Source: Calothrix sp. NIES-4101
GTDB taxonomy: Bacteria > Cyanobacteriota > Cyanobacteriia > Cyanobacteriales > Nostocaceae
Assembly (NCBI GenBank): GCA_004296455.1
Contig: AP018280.1
Location: forward strand, 6,374,794-6,438,793
DNA: 64,000 nucleotides
Reading direction: 5' to 3'
Positions 8,584 through 18,422 of the stretch are shown here, one piece after another; the first letter of the stretch is position 1; every line of letters begins with the position of its first letter. A model generated the notes under the pieces. It saw nothing but the letters and a program-made list of their open reading frames with translations. It did not search any database and had not been told where the DNA came from. The translations under genes were made by a program, and so were the position numbers.

Positions 8584-11250
8584 CTACTGTTTTTTAGTAG
8601 CAGTCGTAGAAGACTTAGTCGATTTTTTGCTAGAAGCTTTAGTCGTAGATTTTGTGGTTGTACTTTTCGACTTACTTGCAGTCTTACGAGTTGATTTGCC
8701 ACTAGATGACTTACTAGCTAACAACTCCAGGGCAATTTCCAGAGTTACATCCTCCACTGTACTACCTTCGGGAATACTGACGTTGGTCTTACCATATTTT
8801 ATGTAAGGCCCGTAAGGCCCGTCATAAATATTAATGGGTTGCTCATCATCAGGATGTACCCCTAATTCACGTAAAGCAGCCTTCGATTTACTACTAGCCC
8901 GTCCCTTCTTCGGCTCAGAGAGTATTTCCAAAGCCCTTTCCAAAGTCACCGTCAAGACATTATCACTGGCCTTGAGCGATCGATAATCTTTGCCATCCTT
9001 ACCTTGATCGTGAACAATATAGGGGCCAAACCTACCCAAACTAGCTTGAATTTTGGCACCAGTTTCCGGATGCATCCCTAAAGTCCGAGGTAATGCCAAC
9101 AAACCCACAGCCATTTCCAGGGTTGCAGTTTCTGGAGTTACACCCTTGGGTAGAGAAACTTGCTTCGGCTTCGGATTTTCCTCTGTTTTGTCCCCCAACT
9201 GCACGTAGGGGCCATAAGCACCAATCTTGATATATATTGGTTCTCCAGTTTCGGGATGGCGACCTAGTTCGTCGGGGCCTTCGGTTTTTTGACGAATAAT
9301 GGTTTGGATTTTTTCCAAATCGAGGTCAGCAGGTGTCAAGTCTCTGGGGATTGAGGCAGTGACGGAAGTTTCACCATTACTGGCTTCAATATAGGCACCA
9401 AATTTGCCAATTCGGACTTTGACATCAGGAATATTTAATTCCACCGTCCGCGCTTCGTCTTTGTCAATTTTGCTATCTTGCTCTCTGACTAAGGTTTCTA
9501 GCCCCTTATCACCCATGTAAAAGTCTCGCAAATAGGGCAACCATTGGGCTTCACCCGCAGCAATATCATCCAGTGTTTGCTCCATTTTGGAGGTAAAACT
9601 GGGGTCTACGATGTCGGGGAAATGTTTTTCCAGCAAATCTGTAACTGCAAATGCTGTAAACGTAGGCACAAGAGCATTATTTGTTAGCTGTGCATAACCT
9701 TTGTCAATAATAGTACCGATAATACTAGCGTAGGTACTTGGTCGCCCAATACCTTCACTTTCCAGAGTTTTCACCAGACTTGCTTCCGTATATCTCGCTG
9801 GTGGTTGAGTTTCATGCTTAATATTTTCTAACTCAGTACATTCGGGTCGATCGCCAACTTTGAGGTTTGGCAGAATAATCTCCATATTCTCCAAGGCTGC
9901 GTCGGGGTCATCAGAACCTTCGACATAGGCGCGGAGATAGCCCTCAAAATCGATCCGTTTACCAGAAGAACGAAAACCAGCATCTTCAACTTGCAATTGG
10001 ATTGTGATTTGTGTCTGCCGCGAATCAGCCATTTGACAAGCAACAGTGCGCTTCCAAATGAGATCATAAAGTTTAAATTCGCGATCGCTCGGATTTAAAC
10101 CTGTTTCTTGGGGGGTACGGAAGGTATTGCCGGCGGGACGGATAGCTTCGTGTGCTTCCTGTGCACCCTTCGATTTCGTTGTGTATTGACGGGGGCTAGG
10201 GCTGAGATATTCCTTTCCATAAAGCTTTTCTACACAGTCGCGAGCAGCGACAACAGCTTGATCAGACAAATGTACCGAGTCGGTACGCATGTACGTGATA
10301 TAACCTTGCTCGTACAAACTTTGAGCAATCCGCATGGTATCCCGTGCCGAAAAACGGAGTTTGCGGTTTGCTTCCTGCTGCAAGGTGGAAGTTGTAAATG
10401 GTGGATAGGGCTTGCGGGTGACGGGACGTTCTTCTAAATCTGTCACCGACCAAGCTTTACCTACTAGTTTTGTTCTTAAAGCTTCAGCTTCAGTTTCCTT
10501 GAGCAAGACGACATTGCGTCCAGCAGCTATTTGTCCGGTTGTGGAGTCAAAATCGCTGCCTGTGGCAACTTTCTTGCCCTCAACACTAACTAAAACAGCG
10601 CTAAAGCCAGTTTTAGCATGTAACAAACTAGCCTTTAAATCCCAAAATGCGCCCGTGCGAAATGCACGCCGCTGCCGTTCTTTTGTCACCAAAAGTCTCA
10701 CCGCAACCGACTGGACACGACCAGCCGAAAGCCCAAAGGAAATTTTCTTCCATAGGAGGGGTGAGAGGGTATAACCGACAAGTCGATCCAAAATACGCCG
10801 AGTTTCTTGGGCACGAACTACCTTTTCATCGATAGTGCGGCAATTTTTCAAGGCTTTTTGAATCGCTTCTTTGGTAATCTCGTGAAACACCATCCGCTTG
10901 GTGGGAATTTTGGGATTGAGCAACTGGTACAAATGCCAACTGATGCTTTCTCCTTCTCGGTCTTCGTCAGTTGCCAAGATCAGTTCAGTGACACCTTTGA
11001 GAGCATCTTTGAGTTGGCTGACGATTTTCTTTTTGTCTTTGGGGATGACGTACAGAGGTTCAAAGTCGGCATCTACATTCACCCCGAGTTGTGCCCATTT
11101 CTCTGCTTTGACTGCGGTGGGAATTTCGCTAGCCGACTGTGGCAGGTCACGCACATGACCCATTGATGCTTCTACCTTATACCCTGCCGGAAGGTAGTTG
11201 CGAATGGTACGAGCTTTGGTCGGAGATTCAACGATGACGAGGGTTGACAT
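8584..11250 (-). CDS. topA: DNA topoisomerase I
   Basis: This type IA topoisomerase relaxes negative supercoils by cutting one strand and passing the other. The 888-residue protein starts MSTLVIVESPTKA with the Toprim fold (acidic motif TDEDREGE) and carries the active-site tyrosine Tyr320 in YITYMRTDSVHLS. Instead of zinc fingers, the C-terminal half has several topoisomerase C-terminal repeats (LGRHPETGEP, LGMHPETGAK, LGVHPDDEQP, each followed by a GPY- or GAY-type motif). It ends in a lysine/serine/threonine-rich tail of about 40 residues, probably for DNA contact, as in other cyanobacterial TopA proteins. The gene converges on the giant kinase gene, with 81 bp between the stop codons. The start is well fixed by the family's conserved N-terminus. 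Confidence 0.97.
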   Translation of the reverse strand: MSTLVIVESPTKARTIRNYLPAGYKVEASMGHVRDLPQSASEIPTAVKAEKWAQLGVNVDADFEPLYVIPKDKKKIVSQLKDALKGVTELILATDEDREGESISWHLYQLLNPKIPTKRMVFHEITKEAIQKALKNCRTIDEKVVRAQETRRILDRLVGYTLSPLLWKKISFGLSAGRVQSVAVRLLVTKERQRRAFRTGAFWDLKASLLHAKTGFSAVLVSVEGKKVATGSDFDSTTGQIAAGRNVVLLKETEAEALRTKLVGKAWSVTDLEERPVTRKPYPPFTTSTLQQEANRKLRFSARDTMRIAQSLYEQGYITYMRTDSVHLSDQAVVAARDCVEKLYGKEYLSPSPRQYTTKSKGAQEAHEAIRPAGNTFRTPQETGLNPSDREFKLYDLIWKRTVACQMADSRQTQITIQLQVEDAGFRSSGKRIDFEGYLRAYVEGSDDPDAALENMEIILPNLKVGDRPECTELENIKHETQPPARYTEASLVKTLESEGIGRPSTYASIIGTIIDKGYAQLTNNALVPTFTAFAVTDLLEKHFPDIVDPSFTSKMEQTLDDIAAGEAQWLPYLRDFYMGDKGLETLVREQDSKIDKDEARTVELNIPDVKVRIGKFGAYIEASNGETSVTASIPRDLTPADLDLEKIQTIIRQKTEGPDELGRHPETGEPIYIKIGAYGPYVQLGDKTEENPKPKQVSLPKGVTPETATLEMAVGLLALPRTLGMHPETGAKIQASLGRFGPYIVHDQGKDGKDYRSLKASDNVLTVTLERALEILSEPKKGRASSKSKAALRELGVHPDDEQPINIYDGPYGPYIKYGKTNVSIPEGSTVEDVTLEIALELLASKSSSGKSTRKTASKSKSTTTKSTTKASSKKSTKSSTTATKKQ

Positions 11251-11947
11251 GGAAATTTCAAAAAAAAAAAGCTGCTAGGCTAAACAGTCAAGGGCTGGTG
11301 ACACGCGGGTGTGAATTCCAGCTATTTCAATCTTTAACTTATATTTTGCTAATTTGGCGAGTGTTATTGGCAAATCATGCCTGAAGTATAGTAGACCAGT
11401 AGTTTATCTTTATTTTGCGCTTATTTAATTTTTATTCATTTTGCCAAAACCGCAAGGGACTTGCGAGTCAAGGCAAGTAGGGTTTTTACCCATACCCCAG
11501 TTTTGAGAATCAGGAGAACAGTTCTAAAAATCTCATCAAATCCAGGCTGTTATTCTACTGCACTATTTTGGTAGTCAGACAAATAATAGTCAATTTTTTA
11601 TTTGAATTTTTATTTGCAAATGTTTGAGGTGACGAAAATAATTGGAGCGATCGCCTACATAACAAAAGTATCCCGAAGCAAACATTTTCGCACTTTTGCC
11701 GATCCTACCGACCCATCCATCTATAAAAATCAATCACAATCATCAGTAAAATATTACACTTAGCTAAAACCTTTACTCAATTCCAGAATTAAAGATGTCA
11801 GAAGGCAGGCTAGCAGCCAATTGAAGTTGTGTTAGGATATCTTTGGAGAAGTAAATTCGGCGGTACGATTCTTGTTTTTATACCAATTAGCAAGCGGCTC
11901 TCCGGATAAACGTCTCTGCATCATTGGATTCTGGAGAGTTTCATTTC
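11251..11947. other. divergent spacer topA / RNA-binding protein gene
   Basis: This 697-bp spacer lies between divergently read genes. It holds one HIP1 site (11647-11654) and an A run directly upstream of topA. The last 200 bp before the RNA-binding protein gene are probably a long leader, as is usual for cold-induced rbp genes of cyanobacteria. I see no coding region or structured RNA. Confidence 0.5.
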
Positions 11948-12262
11948 ATGTCAATCTACGTAGGTAACCTATCCTACAGCGTCACACAAGACGACTTAAC
12001 AAAGGTTTTTTCTGAATACGGCACCGTCACAAGGGTGCAATTACCAACCGACCGGGAAACAGGTCGTTCTCGCGGTTTCGGTTTTGTCGAAATGGACAGT
12101 GATACTGCTGAGTCTGCCGCTATTGAAGCACTGGATGGTGCAGAATGGATGGGTCGGGCGATGAAAGTTAACAAAGCAAGACCGAAGGAAGACAAGGGCA
12201 GCCGTTCTGGCGGTGGTAATTGGAATAAAGGTGGTGGTGACAGTTATTCAAGACGGTTTTAA
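11948..12262 (+). CDS. RRM-type RNA-binding protein (cyanobacterial Rbp family)
   Basis: This small 104-residue single-strand RNA-binding protein has one RNA recognition motif. RNP2 is IYVGNL at residues 3-8 and RNP1 is RGFGFVEM near 41-48. A short glycine/serine-rich tail ends in SYSRRF. Glycine-tailed members of this family are typically cold-inducible and are thought to act as RNA chaperones; the cold response is known for the family, not seen here. I chose the ATG at 11948 rather than the in-frame one at 11924 because GGAGAG lies 9 nt upstream (11933-11938) and MSIYVGNL is the standard family start. A strong terminator follows at 12373. Confidence 0.95.
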   Translation: MSIYVGNLSYSVTQDDLTKVFSEYGTVTRVQLPTDRETGRSRGFGFVEMDSDTAESAAIEALDGAEWMGRAMKVNKARPKEDKGSRSGGGNWNKGGGDSYSRRF

Positions 12263-12987
12263 CTGCTTGTTTTTAACATCTTGGATATGTTGACGCAGCA
12301 AAGCTGAATTTGTCTTGGAAAAGACATATAAGTAATATTTGCTAATCACTATTTAATAGTATCTTTGAAGTGGCAGATAAGTAGTTTACTGGTCTGCTTT
12401 TTTATATTGGGAATTTCGGGATCATATCAGCTTCGTCTGAATAATTTAAAATCAAACCGACGCGGAGATGGGGAGATGGAGAGACAAACTAATGATGGCT
12501 AATTAGCTGAATTTGAGATGATATGGTTTCCCGATAATGCTGACCTCAAGTATTTTATCTTCTAAAAAATGAGGATTTAGAGGCTAGTTATCAATACTAC
12601 GTACAGCAAAAGTGTATTTTTTAAAATTCCCCTAATTCTTAACTTCCCCCTTGAATTTTACCTGAACAAAAGCAACAGCTAGCAATTAAGTGAATATTAA
12701 ACTCTCAGCTTCAAAATCAAGTCGCAAAAGTGGACAAGAAAATTGGACAAGATTGAAAACAATAATTTTATCTGATGATGGAAATTAGTTTTTGTAGTTT
12801 TTGATTCTGCCCACAGAGATTTTGATTATTTGTGATAATTATTTATTTTATTTAGCAAATATCCAAGAGTAAATTTTGATGTTATTTGGCGCGATCGCAA
12901 ATTAAGTTCATGCATGTTTATGAAAAAACAATAGAATTAACTACAGTTGGTTCCTTGATGTTTCATAGCTAAAACCCAATACAAATC
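12263..12987. other. spacer, rbp gene to ndhB
   Basis: This 725-bp spacer contains the rbp terminator (12373-12403) and an octamer-type purine tract GACGCGGAGATGGGGAG near 12459. The AT-rich remainder should include the ndhB promoter. A near-complete HIP1 site lies close to 12890. No gene is visible. Confidence 0.5.
12373..12403 (+). terminator. Rho-independent terminator after the rbp gene
   Basis: GCAGA pairs with TCTGC and, after a small internal mismatch, AGTA pairs with TACT around a GTT loop. Six T residues follow directly. It lies 110 bp after the rbp stop codon. Confidence 0.8.
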
Positions 12988-14550
12988 ATGGATTTTGCTA
13001 ATCTTGCTTCCCAGTTAAATGCTGGAACTATACTGCCAGAGGGGATTTTGATTATCACCCTCATGGGAGTTTTGATTATAGATTTAGTCTCAGGGCGTAT
13101 CTCGTCGCGCTGGATTGGATATTTTGCGATCGCAGGTTTGACAGCTTCGATAGCAGCGCTGGTATTCCAATGGGATAGCACCCATCCCATCGGTTTTGTT
13201 GGTGCCTTTAACGCTGATGACATCAGTATTGTATTTCGTGGCATCGTTGCTCTCTCCAGCGTCTTTACCATATTGATGTCGATTCGTTACATCGAACAAA
13301 GTGGAACCGCTTTAGCAGAATTCATCGCCATATTATTGACTGCAACCCTGGGAGGGATGTTTGTCTCTGGGGCGAATGAGTTAGTGATGATTTTCATTTC
13401 GCTGGAAACCCTGAGTATTTCTTCATATTTGCTCACAGGTTATACCAAAAGAGACCCTCGCTCTAACGAAGCAGCCTTAAAATACTTACTCATTGGTGCT
13501 TCCAGTACCGCAGTATTTTTGTATGGCGTATCCTTGTTATACGGTTTATCAGGTGGCAAAACTCAACTCAGCGCTATTGCCGAAGGTATCGCCGCCGGTA
13601 ACTTAAACCAGTCATTAGGTTTAGTTATTGCCTTGGTGTTTGCGATCGCGGGTATTGGCTTTAAAATATCCGCAGCACCTTTCCACCAATGGACTCCCGA
13701 CGTTTACGAAGGCGCACCCACTCCAGTCATCGCCTTTTTGTCGGTTGGTTCCAAAGCCGCAGGTTTTGCTCTGGCTATCCGCTTACTCACCACAGTCTTT
13801 CCTCTCGTGGCTGAGGAATGGAAATTTGTGTTCACAGCTCTGGCAATCCTGAGTATGATTTTGGGTAACGTTGTTGCCCTCGCGCAAACTAGCATGAAGC
13901 GAATGCTGGCTTACTCATCAATTGCCCAAGCTGGGTTTGTGATGATTGGTTTGATTGCCGGGACAGAAGCGGGATACGCCAGCATGGTGTTCTACATGCT
14001 TGTGTATCTATTTATGAACTTGTGTGGTTTTATCTGCGTAATTCTCTTCTCGCTGCGGACAGGTACAGACCAAATCGCGGAATATTCGGGTTTATATCAA
14101 AAAGACCCATTACTTACCCTTGGTTTGAGTATCTCACTACTTTCATTAGGTGGTATTCCGCCCCTTGCAGGCTTCTTCGGTAAAATTTACCTATTTTGGG
14201 CAGGTTGGCAAGCTGGACTTTACTGGCTGGTATTGTTGGGACTTGTCACCAGTGTTGTTTCGATTTACTACTACATCCGCGTTGTCAAAATGATGGTTGT
14301 TAAAGAACCTCAAGAAATGTCTGATGTAGTGAAGAATTATCCGGAGATAAGTTGGAATTTACCTGGCTTTAGACCTTTGCAAGTTGGTTTAGTTTTGACT
14401 TTGATTGTTACTTCTCTAGCAGGTATTTTATCAAATCCCATCTTTACGCTGGCGAATAACTCAGTCACCCACACGCCAATGTTGCAAGCCGCTACTGCTG
14501 TTAAAGCAGAAGTGAGTGCGGCTATAACTACTCAACCACAGCAGTTTTAA
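12988..14550 (+). CDS. ndhB: NAD(P)H-quinone oxidoreductase subunit 2 (NDH-1)
   Basis: NdhB is a proton-pumping antiporter-like subunit of the cyanobacterial NDH-1 complex in the thylakoid membrane, which serves respiration, cyclic electron flow and CO2 uptake. The 520-residue product is almost wholly hydrophobic with about 14 membrane helices. It shows family sequences such as [39 protein letters not shown] and [18 protein letters not shown]. The lysine of the [10 protein letters not shown] region and the Glu in the SLETLS helix are the usual proton-channel residues. The length is normal for cyanobacterial NdhB. It is a single gene, not an operon, with a strong terminator 180 bp downstream. 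Confidence 0.97.
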   Translation: MDFANLASQLNAGTILPEGILIITLMGVLIIDLVSGRISSRWIGYFAIAGLTASIAALVFQWDSTHPIGFVGAFNADDISIVFRGIVALSSVFTILMSIRYIEQSGTALAEFIAILLTATLGGMFVSGANELVMIFISLETLSISSYLLTGYTKRDPRSNEAALKYLLIGASSTAVFLYGVSLLYGLSGGKTQLSAIAEGIAAGNLNQSLGLVIALVFAIAGIGFKISAAPFHQWTPDVYEGAPTPVIAFLSVGSKAAGFALAIRLLTTVFPLVAEEWKFVFTALAILSMILGNVVALAQTSMKRMLAYSSIAQAGFVMIGLIAGTEAGYASMVFYMLVYLFMNLCGFICVILFSLRTGTDQIAEYSGLYQKDPLLTLGLSISLLSLGGIPPLAGFFGKIYLFWAGWQAGLYWLVLLGLVTSVVSIYYYIRVVKMMVVKEPQEMSDVVKNYPEISWNLPGFRPLQVGLVLTLIVTSLAGILSNPIFTLANNSVTHTPMLQAATAVKAEVSAAITTQPQQF

Positions 14551-15791
14551 GTTCTGTTGAACGAGAGTATACCTCTACGCCTTTAGCGGTGAAAGATTTA
14601 AGTCCAACTTAACCTCTTAGCCGCTTTCCTTAGTTTTTGTTTACAAGCTCAGTGCAACATAATTAAGGTATATTAAGGCATCTATAAGATGTATTAAGCT
14701 GTTTTAAAGTTTTTTAACTAAATAACTTCACATAGGGGTATAGTTGCTATGTCCCTATTTTTTTAAATACTTTAACTAAAAGTCAAGTGACTTTATATAC
14801 ATTTTTGGTATTTTTTCATAATATTATTTGTCAATATATAAAAAGGATGACATTCTTTATCATTCAGTGTCATCACATTTAAATGATATATTTGCTACAT
14901 TTGCTTGCTTGTACCTATTTATATACGTCTTGAGTGGTAGTAGAGATGCGATCGCGTCTAAAAACTGTTTAAAAAGTCAATTTTAATGACTTTGCTGGAA
15001 TTGTAAATATCAAGATTCTCTAACAATTAAGAAATTATACTTAAGTCTTGTACTTTGGTATACAGCAATTAATTAATATAAGAAATAGCTTCAGTAAAAT
15101 ATGTATTCATTGCATATAAATAGAAGCAACAAATATAACTTGAGATTATTTTAACTACCAAGATTGCTTTTTCAGTAAGTTTATACATCACTAGATACAG
15201 TAATTTTCATCATCATAGAATATGTTAATAACTGGATAAAAACACTCAATGAAGAGTATGTTTTTTTAATTACATGAGTTACTTTGTGTAGTAAAACATC
15301 GCATAAATTCAATATATTTACACTTATTAATAATTAATTAAAGTTTTAAGGTTTTGATGAGTAAGGGAAAGTGTCAAAATCTAAAATTAGATAAGCTATC
15401 TATACCTATGCATTATTGATAGTTAAGCTCTGATATTCGAGGGTGAAGTTCTTGAAAGTAATTTAATGATTATTAGTAACCTATCTGAATTTAATTTATA
15501 GGGAATAAAGCGTAAAAATAGGCAAATGTATAAGCTATATAGCCTGGAAAAGTAAATGACTACTAACTCACAATTCGGGTTAAATTTTAATAAAATACAA
15601 TAAGCAAGTAAAAAGGAAAATTACAAGAGTTGGATATTCAATTTTACTTCGTGAAAGGTGCAGCAATTCAGTTTAAGTTTGACTTACTAAAGTGTAGATT
15701 ATTTTGAGATTGATTGCATTTTGAATACATCAAAAATAGGCAAATTTTAGTTAAGTTCTTGTTTGCTAATAATAACGATTAGCTATATTAT
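14551..15791. other. 1.24-kb AT-rich spacer upstream of the UbiA-P450 pair
   Basis: After the ndhB terminator, roughly 1 kb of very AT-rich DNA contains no open frame of note, no tRNA and no GC-rich structured RNA that I can recognise. It must hold the promoter of the UbiA-P450 pair. One HIP1-like site occurs near 14949. A small RNA cannot be excluded from sequence alone. Confidence 0.5.
14732..14764 (+). terminator. strong Rho-independent terminator, probably for ndhB
   Basis: ATAGGGGTATAG pairs with CTATGTCCCTAT over 12 positions (two of them G-U) around a TTG loop, followed by seven T residues. It lies 180 bp after the ndhB stop; a short RNA encoded in between would end at the same place. 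Confidence 0.85.
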
Positions 15792-16712
15792 ATGAAAACA
15801 GTAGTAGAAAATCAATCCAATTCTTTAAAATGGTATATTCCTAAGAATATTACTCATCATTTTATTCGGGAAATAAATCTGATTTGGCTATTCATTAGGC
15901 GAGATTTTCCCAGCACAGTAATAGCAGCATTAGTCTTTTTAATAGCTGCTTGGAAAAGTAACAATTTATCCTCCGATGAATTGTTTTTTGGTTTAGGACG
16001 TGGCTTTTTCTATTTTCTACTTTATATATTATCTTTTTGTATTGCTAACCAGATTCTGGGAGTTGAAGAAGACCGTCTGAATAAGCCAGATCGTCCGATT
16101 GTTTCTGGAGCAATATCATACGATGGAGCTGTAGTCAGATTAGTAATTAGTCAGTTAGGATTCACACTTTTAGGATTCTGTCTTGGAATTGTACAATGGG
16201 CACTACTTTGGCAATTATTTACCTTTTTGTATCACGTTGCCCATTGGGATAGAAACTGGATTACAAAAGGTTTAGTAGTTGGAGTTGGTGCTTTTTTGCA
16301 TCTAGTCCCAGCATGGGAGCTAATAGCACCAATTACACCAATTGGATGGACTTGGATATTGACAATGAGTGCTATTTGGACAATATTGGTTCCCGTCCAA
16401 GATTTCCGAGATATTGAAGGCGATCGCATAGTTTATCGACAAACATTACCAATACTAATTGGAGAAAAAGCAAGCAGAATCTTAGTTAGTTTAGGATTTG
16501 TAATTCTGCCACTCGTAGTTCACATAATATTGATGATGCCAGCAGGAAATACGTGGAATGTTTTACTATGCGATTTCACTTTAGCTGTGTTGAGTTGGGC
16601 GATCGCAGCACGAATTCTTTTTTGTCGAAACCCCAAAGCAGACCATCGGACTTATATGCTGTTTACTTACTGGTATTGTCTGGCTTTAATTAGTGCGATA
16701 ATTATTCTTTAA
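15792..16712 (+). CDS. UbiA-superfamily membrane prenyltransferase/terpene cyclase-like protein
   Basis: This 306-residue integral membrane protein has about eight hydrophobic helices. UbiA proteins bind a polyprenyl diphosphate through two Asp-rich motifs with magnesium. Here the first motif reads NQILGVEEDRLNKPDRP (residues about 87-103). It aligns with the NDxxDxxxD motif of aromatic prenyltransferases but has Gln and Gly where the first two Asp residues normally stand; the last Asp is kept. The second motif, DFRDIEGDR, is intact. It is therefore a divergent UbiA member, possibly a UbiA-type terpene cyclase or a transferase for an unusual acceptor. The P450 gene starts 31 bp downstream on the same strand, so the two are probably co-transcribed. 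No quinone, chlorophyll or heme genes are nearby. The family is sure; the substrate is unknown. Confidence 0.85.
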   Translation: MKTVVENQSNSLKWYIPKNITHHFIREINLIWLFIRRDFPSTVIAALVFLIAAWKSNNLSSDELFFGLGRGFFYFLLYILSFCIANQILGVEEDRLNKPDRPIVSGAISYDGAVVRLVISQLGFTLLGFCLGIVQWALLWQLFTFLYHVAHWDRNWITKGLVVGVGAFLHLVPAWELIAPITPIGWTWILTMSAIWTILVPVQDFRDIEGDRIVYRQTLPILIGEKASRILVSLGFVILPLVVHIILMMPAGNTWNVLLCDFTLAVLSWAIAARILFCRNPKADHRTYMLFTYWYCLALISAIIIL

Positions 16713-16743
16713 GTTTTCTTTAAGTTCAGTTACTACTATTTCA

Positions 16744-18093
16744 ATGCAACTACCTAACCGTCTTAAAACTCCTCCCTTCATCCAAAAGCTGCAATGGATT
16801 GCTGACCCTATAAACTACATGGAAAATGCAGTTCAGCAATATCCCGATCTTTTCACTGCTGAGATAGTTGGCTTTGGAAATACTATAGTATTAGTAAACC
16901 ATCCTCAAGGTATCCAAGAAATTTTAAACAGTGATAGAAATAACTTTATTGCAATTAGTGAAGCAAACCAGTTTTTGCGACCAGTAGTAGGTGATTATTC
17001 TATCTTAATGATGGAAAGAGAACAGCATAGACGAAGACGACAATTTTTGATACCAGCTTTTCATGGGGAAAAGATGCGAATCTATGGTGAGTTAATATGT
17101 GATTTAACTGAACAAGTTTTAAGTCAGTTGCCCCAAGGAAAACCATTTTCTGCCCATACTGCAATGCGAGATATTTCCTTACAAGTTATCTTAAAAGCCG
17201 TTTTAGGTTTAAGTGAGGGAGAACGTTATCAAAAGCTTAGGCATCTAATACCACAAATGCTACTCAGTGTGTTTCAATCTTCACTAACTTCTACATTACT
17301 ATTTTTTCCTTTTTTGCAGTATGAGTTAGGAGGCTGGAGTCCTTGGGCAAGATTTGTGCATCAACGACAAGAAATCGGTGAATTAATCTACACAGAAATC
17401 ACCGAACGTAGAAAGAAAAGTAATTTAAGTGGTTTCGATATTCTTTCTCTACTGATATCCTCTAAGGATACATCTGGTGAAGGAATGACAGATTTTGAAT
17501 TGCGCGATGAATTGATCACCTTAATTATTGCAGGGTCTGAATCAACGGCAACTGCAATGGCTTGGGGATTGTATTGGGCTTACCAGCAACCAAGAGTCCG
17601 CGAAAAGATTATAGAAGAAATTGATGATCTTAATAATTTCTTGGACCCAATAAGTATTTTTAAGCTACCTTATTTAACGGTTTTTTGTAATGAAAGCTTG
17701 CGAATTCACCCAATCACACCCTTTACATTTCCCAGGCAGGTACAAGAAACCACTCAATTATTAGGACATACTTTAGAAGCTGGAACAATAGTGCAGGGTT
17801 GTATTTATTTGCTTCACCAACGTGAGGATTTATATCCTGAGGCAAAGCATTTTCGACCAGAGCGCTTTTTAGAACGGGAATTCTCCTTGTATGAGTTTTT
17901 ACCATTTGGCGGTGGTTCTCGCCGTTGCATAGGTGAGACTTTAGCTGTGTTTGAAATGAAATTAGTATTGGCAACAATTCTGTCACGCTATCAACTAGAG
18001 TTGGCAGACAAGCAACCAGAAAAACTTAAGCGCCGAGGTCCGACTCTTGGTCCAGAAAATGGAGTCAAAATGATAATTACTGGGCGACGTTAA
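16744..18093 (+). CDS. cytochrome P450, CYP110-like
   Basis: This 449-residue soluble-type P450 monooxygenase shows the I-helix oxygen-activation motif AGSESTA, the ExxR motif ESLR and the heme-binding loop FLPFGGGSRRCIGE with Cys395 as the iron ligand. The N-terminus (MQLPNRLKTPPFIQKLQWIADPI) and the heme loop resemble the CYP110 family of filamentous cyanobacteria. Some members of that family sit beside terpene synthases and oxidise terpenes or fatty acids. The upstream neighbour, 31 bp away, is a UbiA-superfamily enzyme, so the P450 may oxidise its product; this is inference. No dedicated ferredoxin or reductase is adjacent, so electrons would come from general carriers. Length and motifs are complete. 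Confidence 0.93.
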   Translation: MQLPNRLKTPPFIQKLQWIADPINYMENAVQQYPDLFTAEIVGFGNTIVLVNHPQGIQEILNSDRNNFIAISEANQFLRPVVGDYSILMMEREQHRRRRQFLIPAFHGEKMRIYGELICDLTEQVLSQLPQGKPFSAHTAMRDISLQVILKAVLGLSEGERYQKLRHLIPQMLLSVFQSSLTSTLLFFPFLQYELGGWSPWARFVHQRQEIGELIYTEITERRKKSNLSGFDILSLLISSKDTSGEGMTDFELRDELITLIIAGSESTATAMAWGLYWAYQQPRVREKIIEEIDDLNNFLDPISIFKLPYLTVFCNESLRIHPITPFTFPRQVQETTQLLGHTLEAGTIVQGCIYLLHQREDLYPEAKHFRPERFLEREFSLYEFLPFGGGSRRCIGETLAVFEMKLVLATILSRYQLELADKQPEKLKRRGPTLGPENGVKMIITGRR

Positions 18094-18422
18094 GCTCAAA
18101 AGCCTATAAATAATGTCTGCTGAAAAATTCCACAAAGCGAATCTAGATACCATACAGCATTGGTGAAAATTGAAGGTCATCAATGGTTTGTCAATAAGTA
18201 ATAGTGCTTAAAATCTTGCCCAAATTTGAGGTTAGAAACACAAATTTTTAGCCAGTGAGAAACGGTAGCGCCAAGGGCGTATCAAGTCAAATTCAAAAGC
18301 ATCATTCATGTTTCTCGCAAAACATCAGTACAGAGCTTAATTAGATACTCAGCAGCATAGATTCTTGATAGCTTAATTACTATTGACGAAACAAATTTTG
18401 CCTTCACTTGTCACGAGTGGAG
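18094..18422. other. convergent spacer, P450 / giant kinase
   Basis: This 329-bp spacer lies between convergent genes. I see no gene and no clear T-tailed hairpin in it. Confidence 0.5.

Noticed and set aside
10108-11166. Several open frames on the plus strand over topA
   Set aside because: They are antisense shadows of the strongly conserved topA reading frame.
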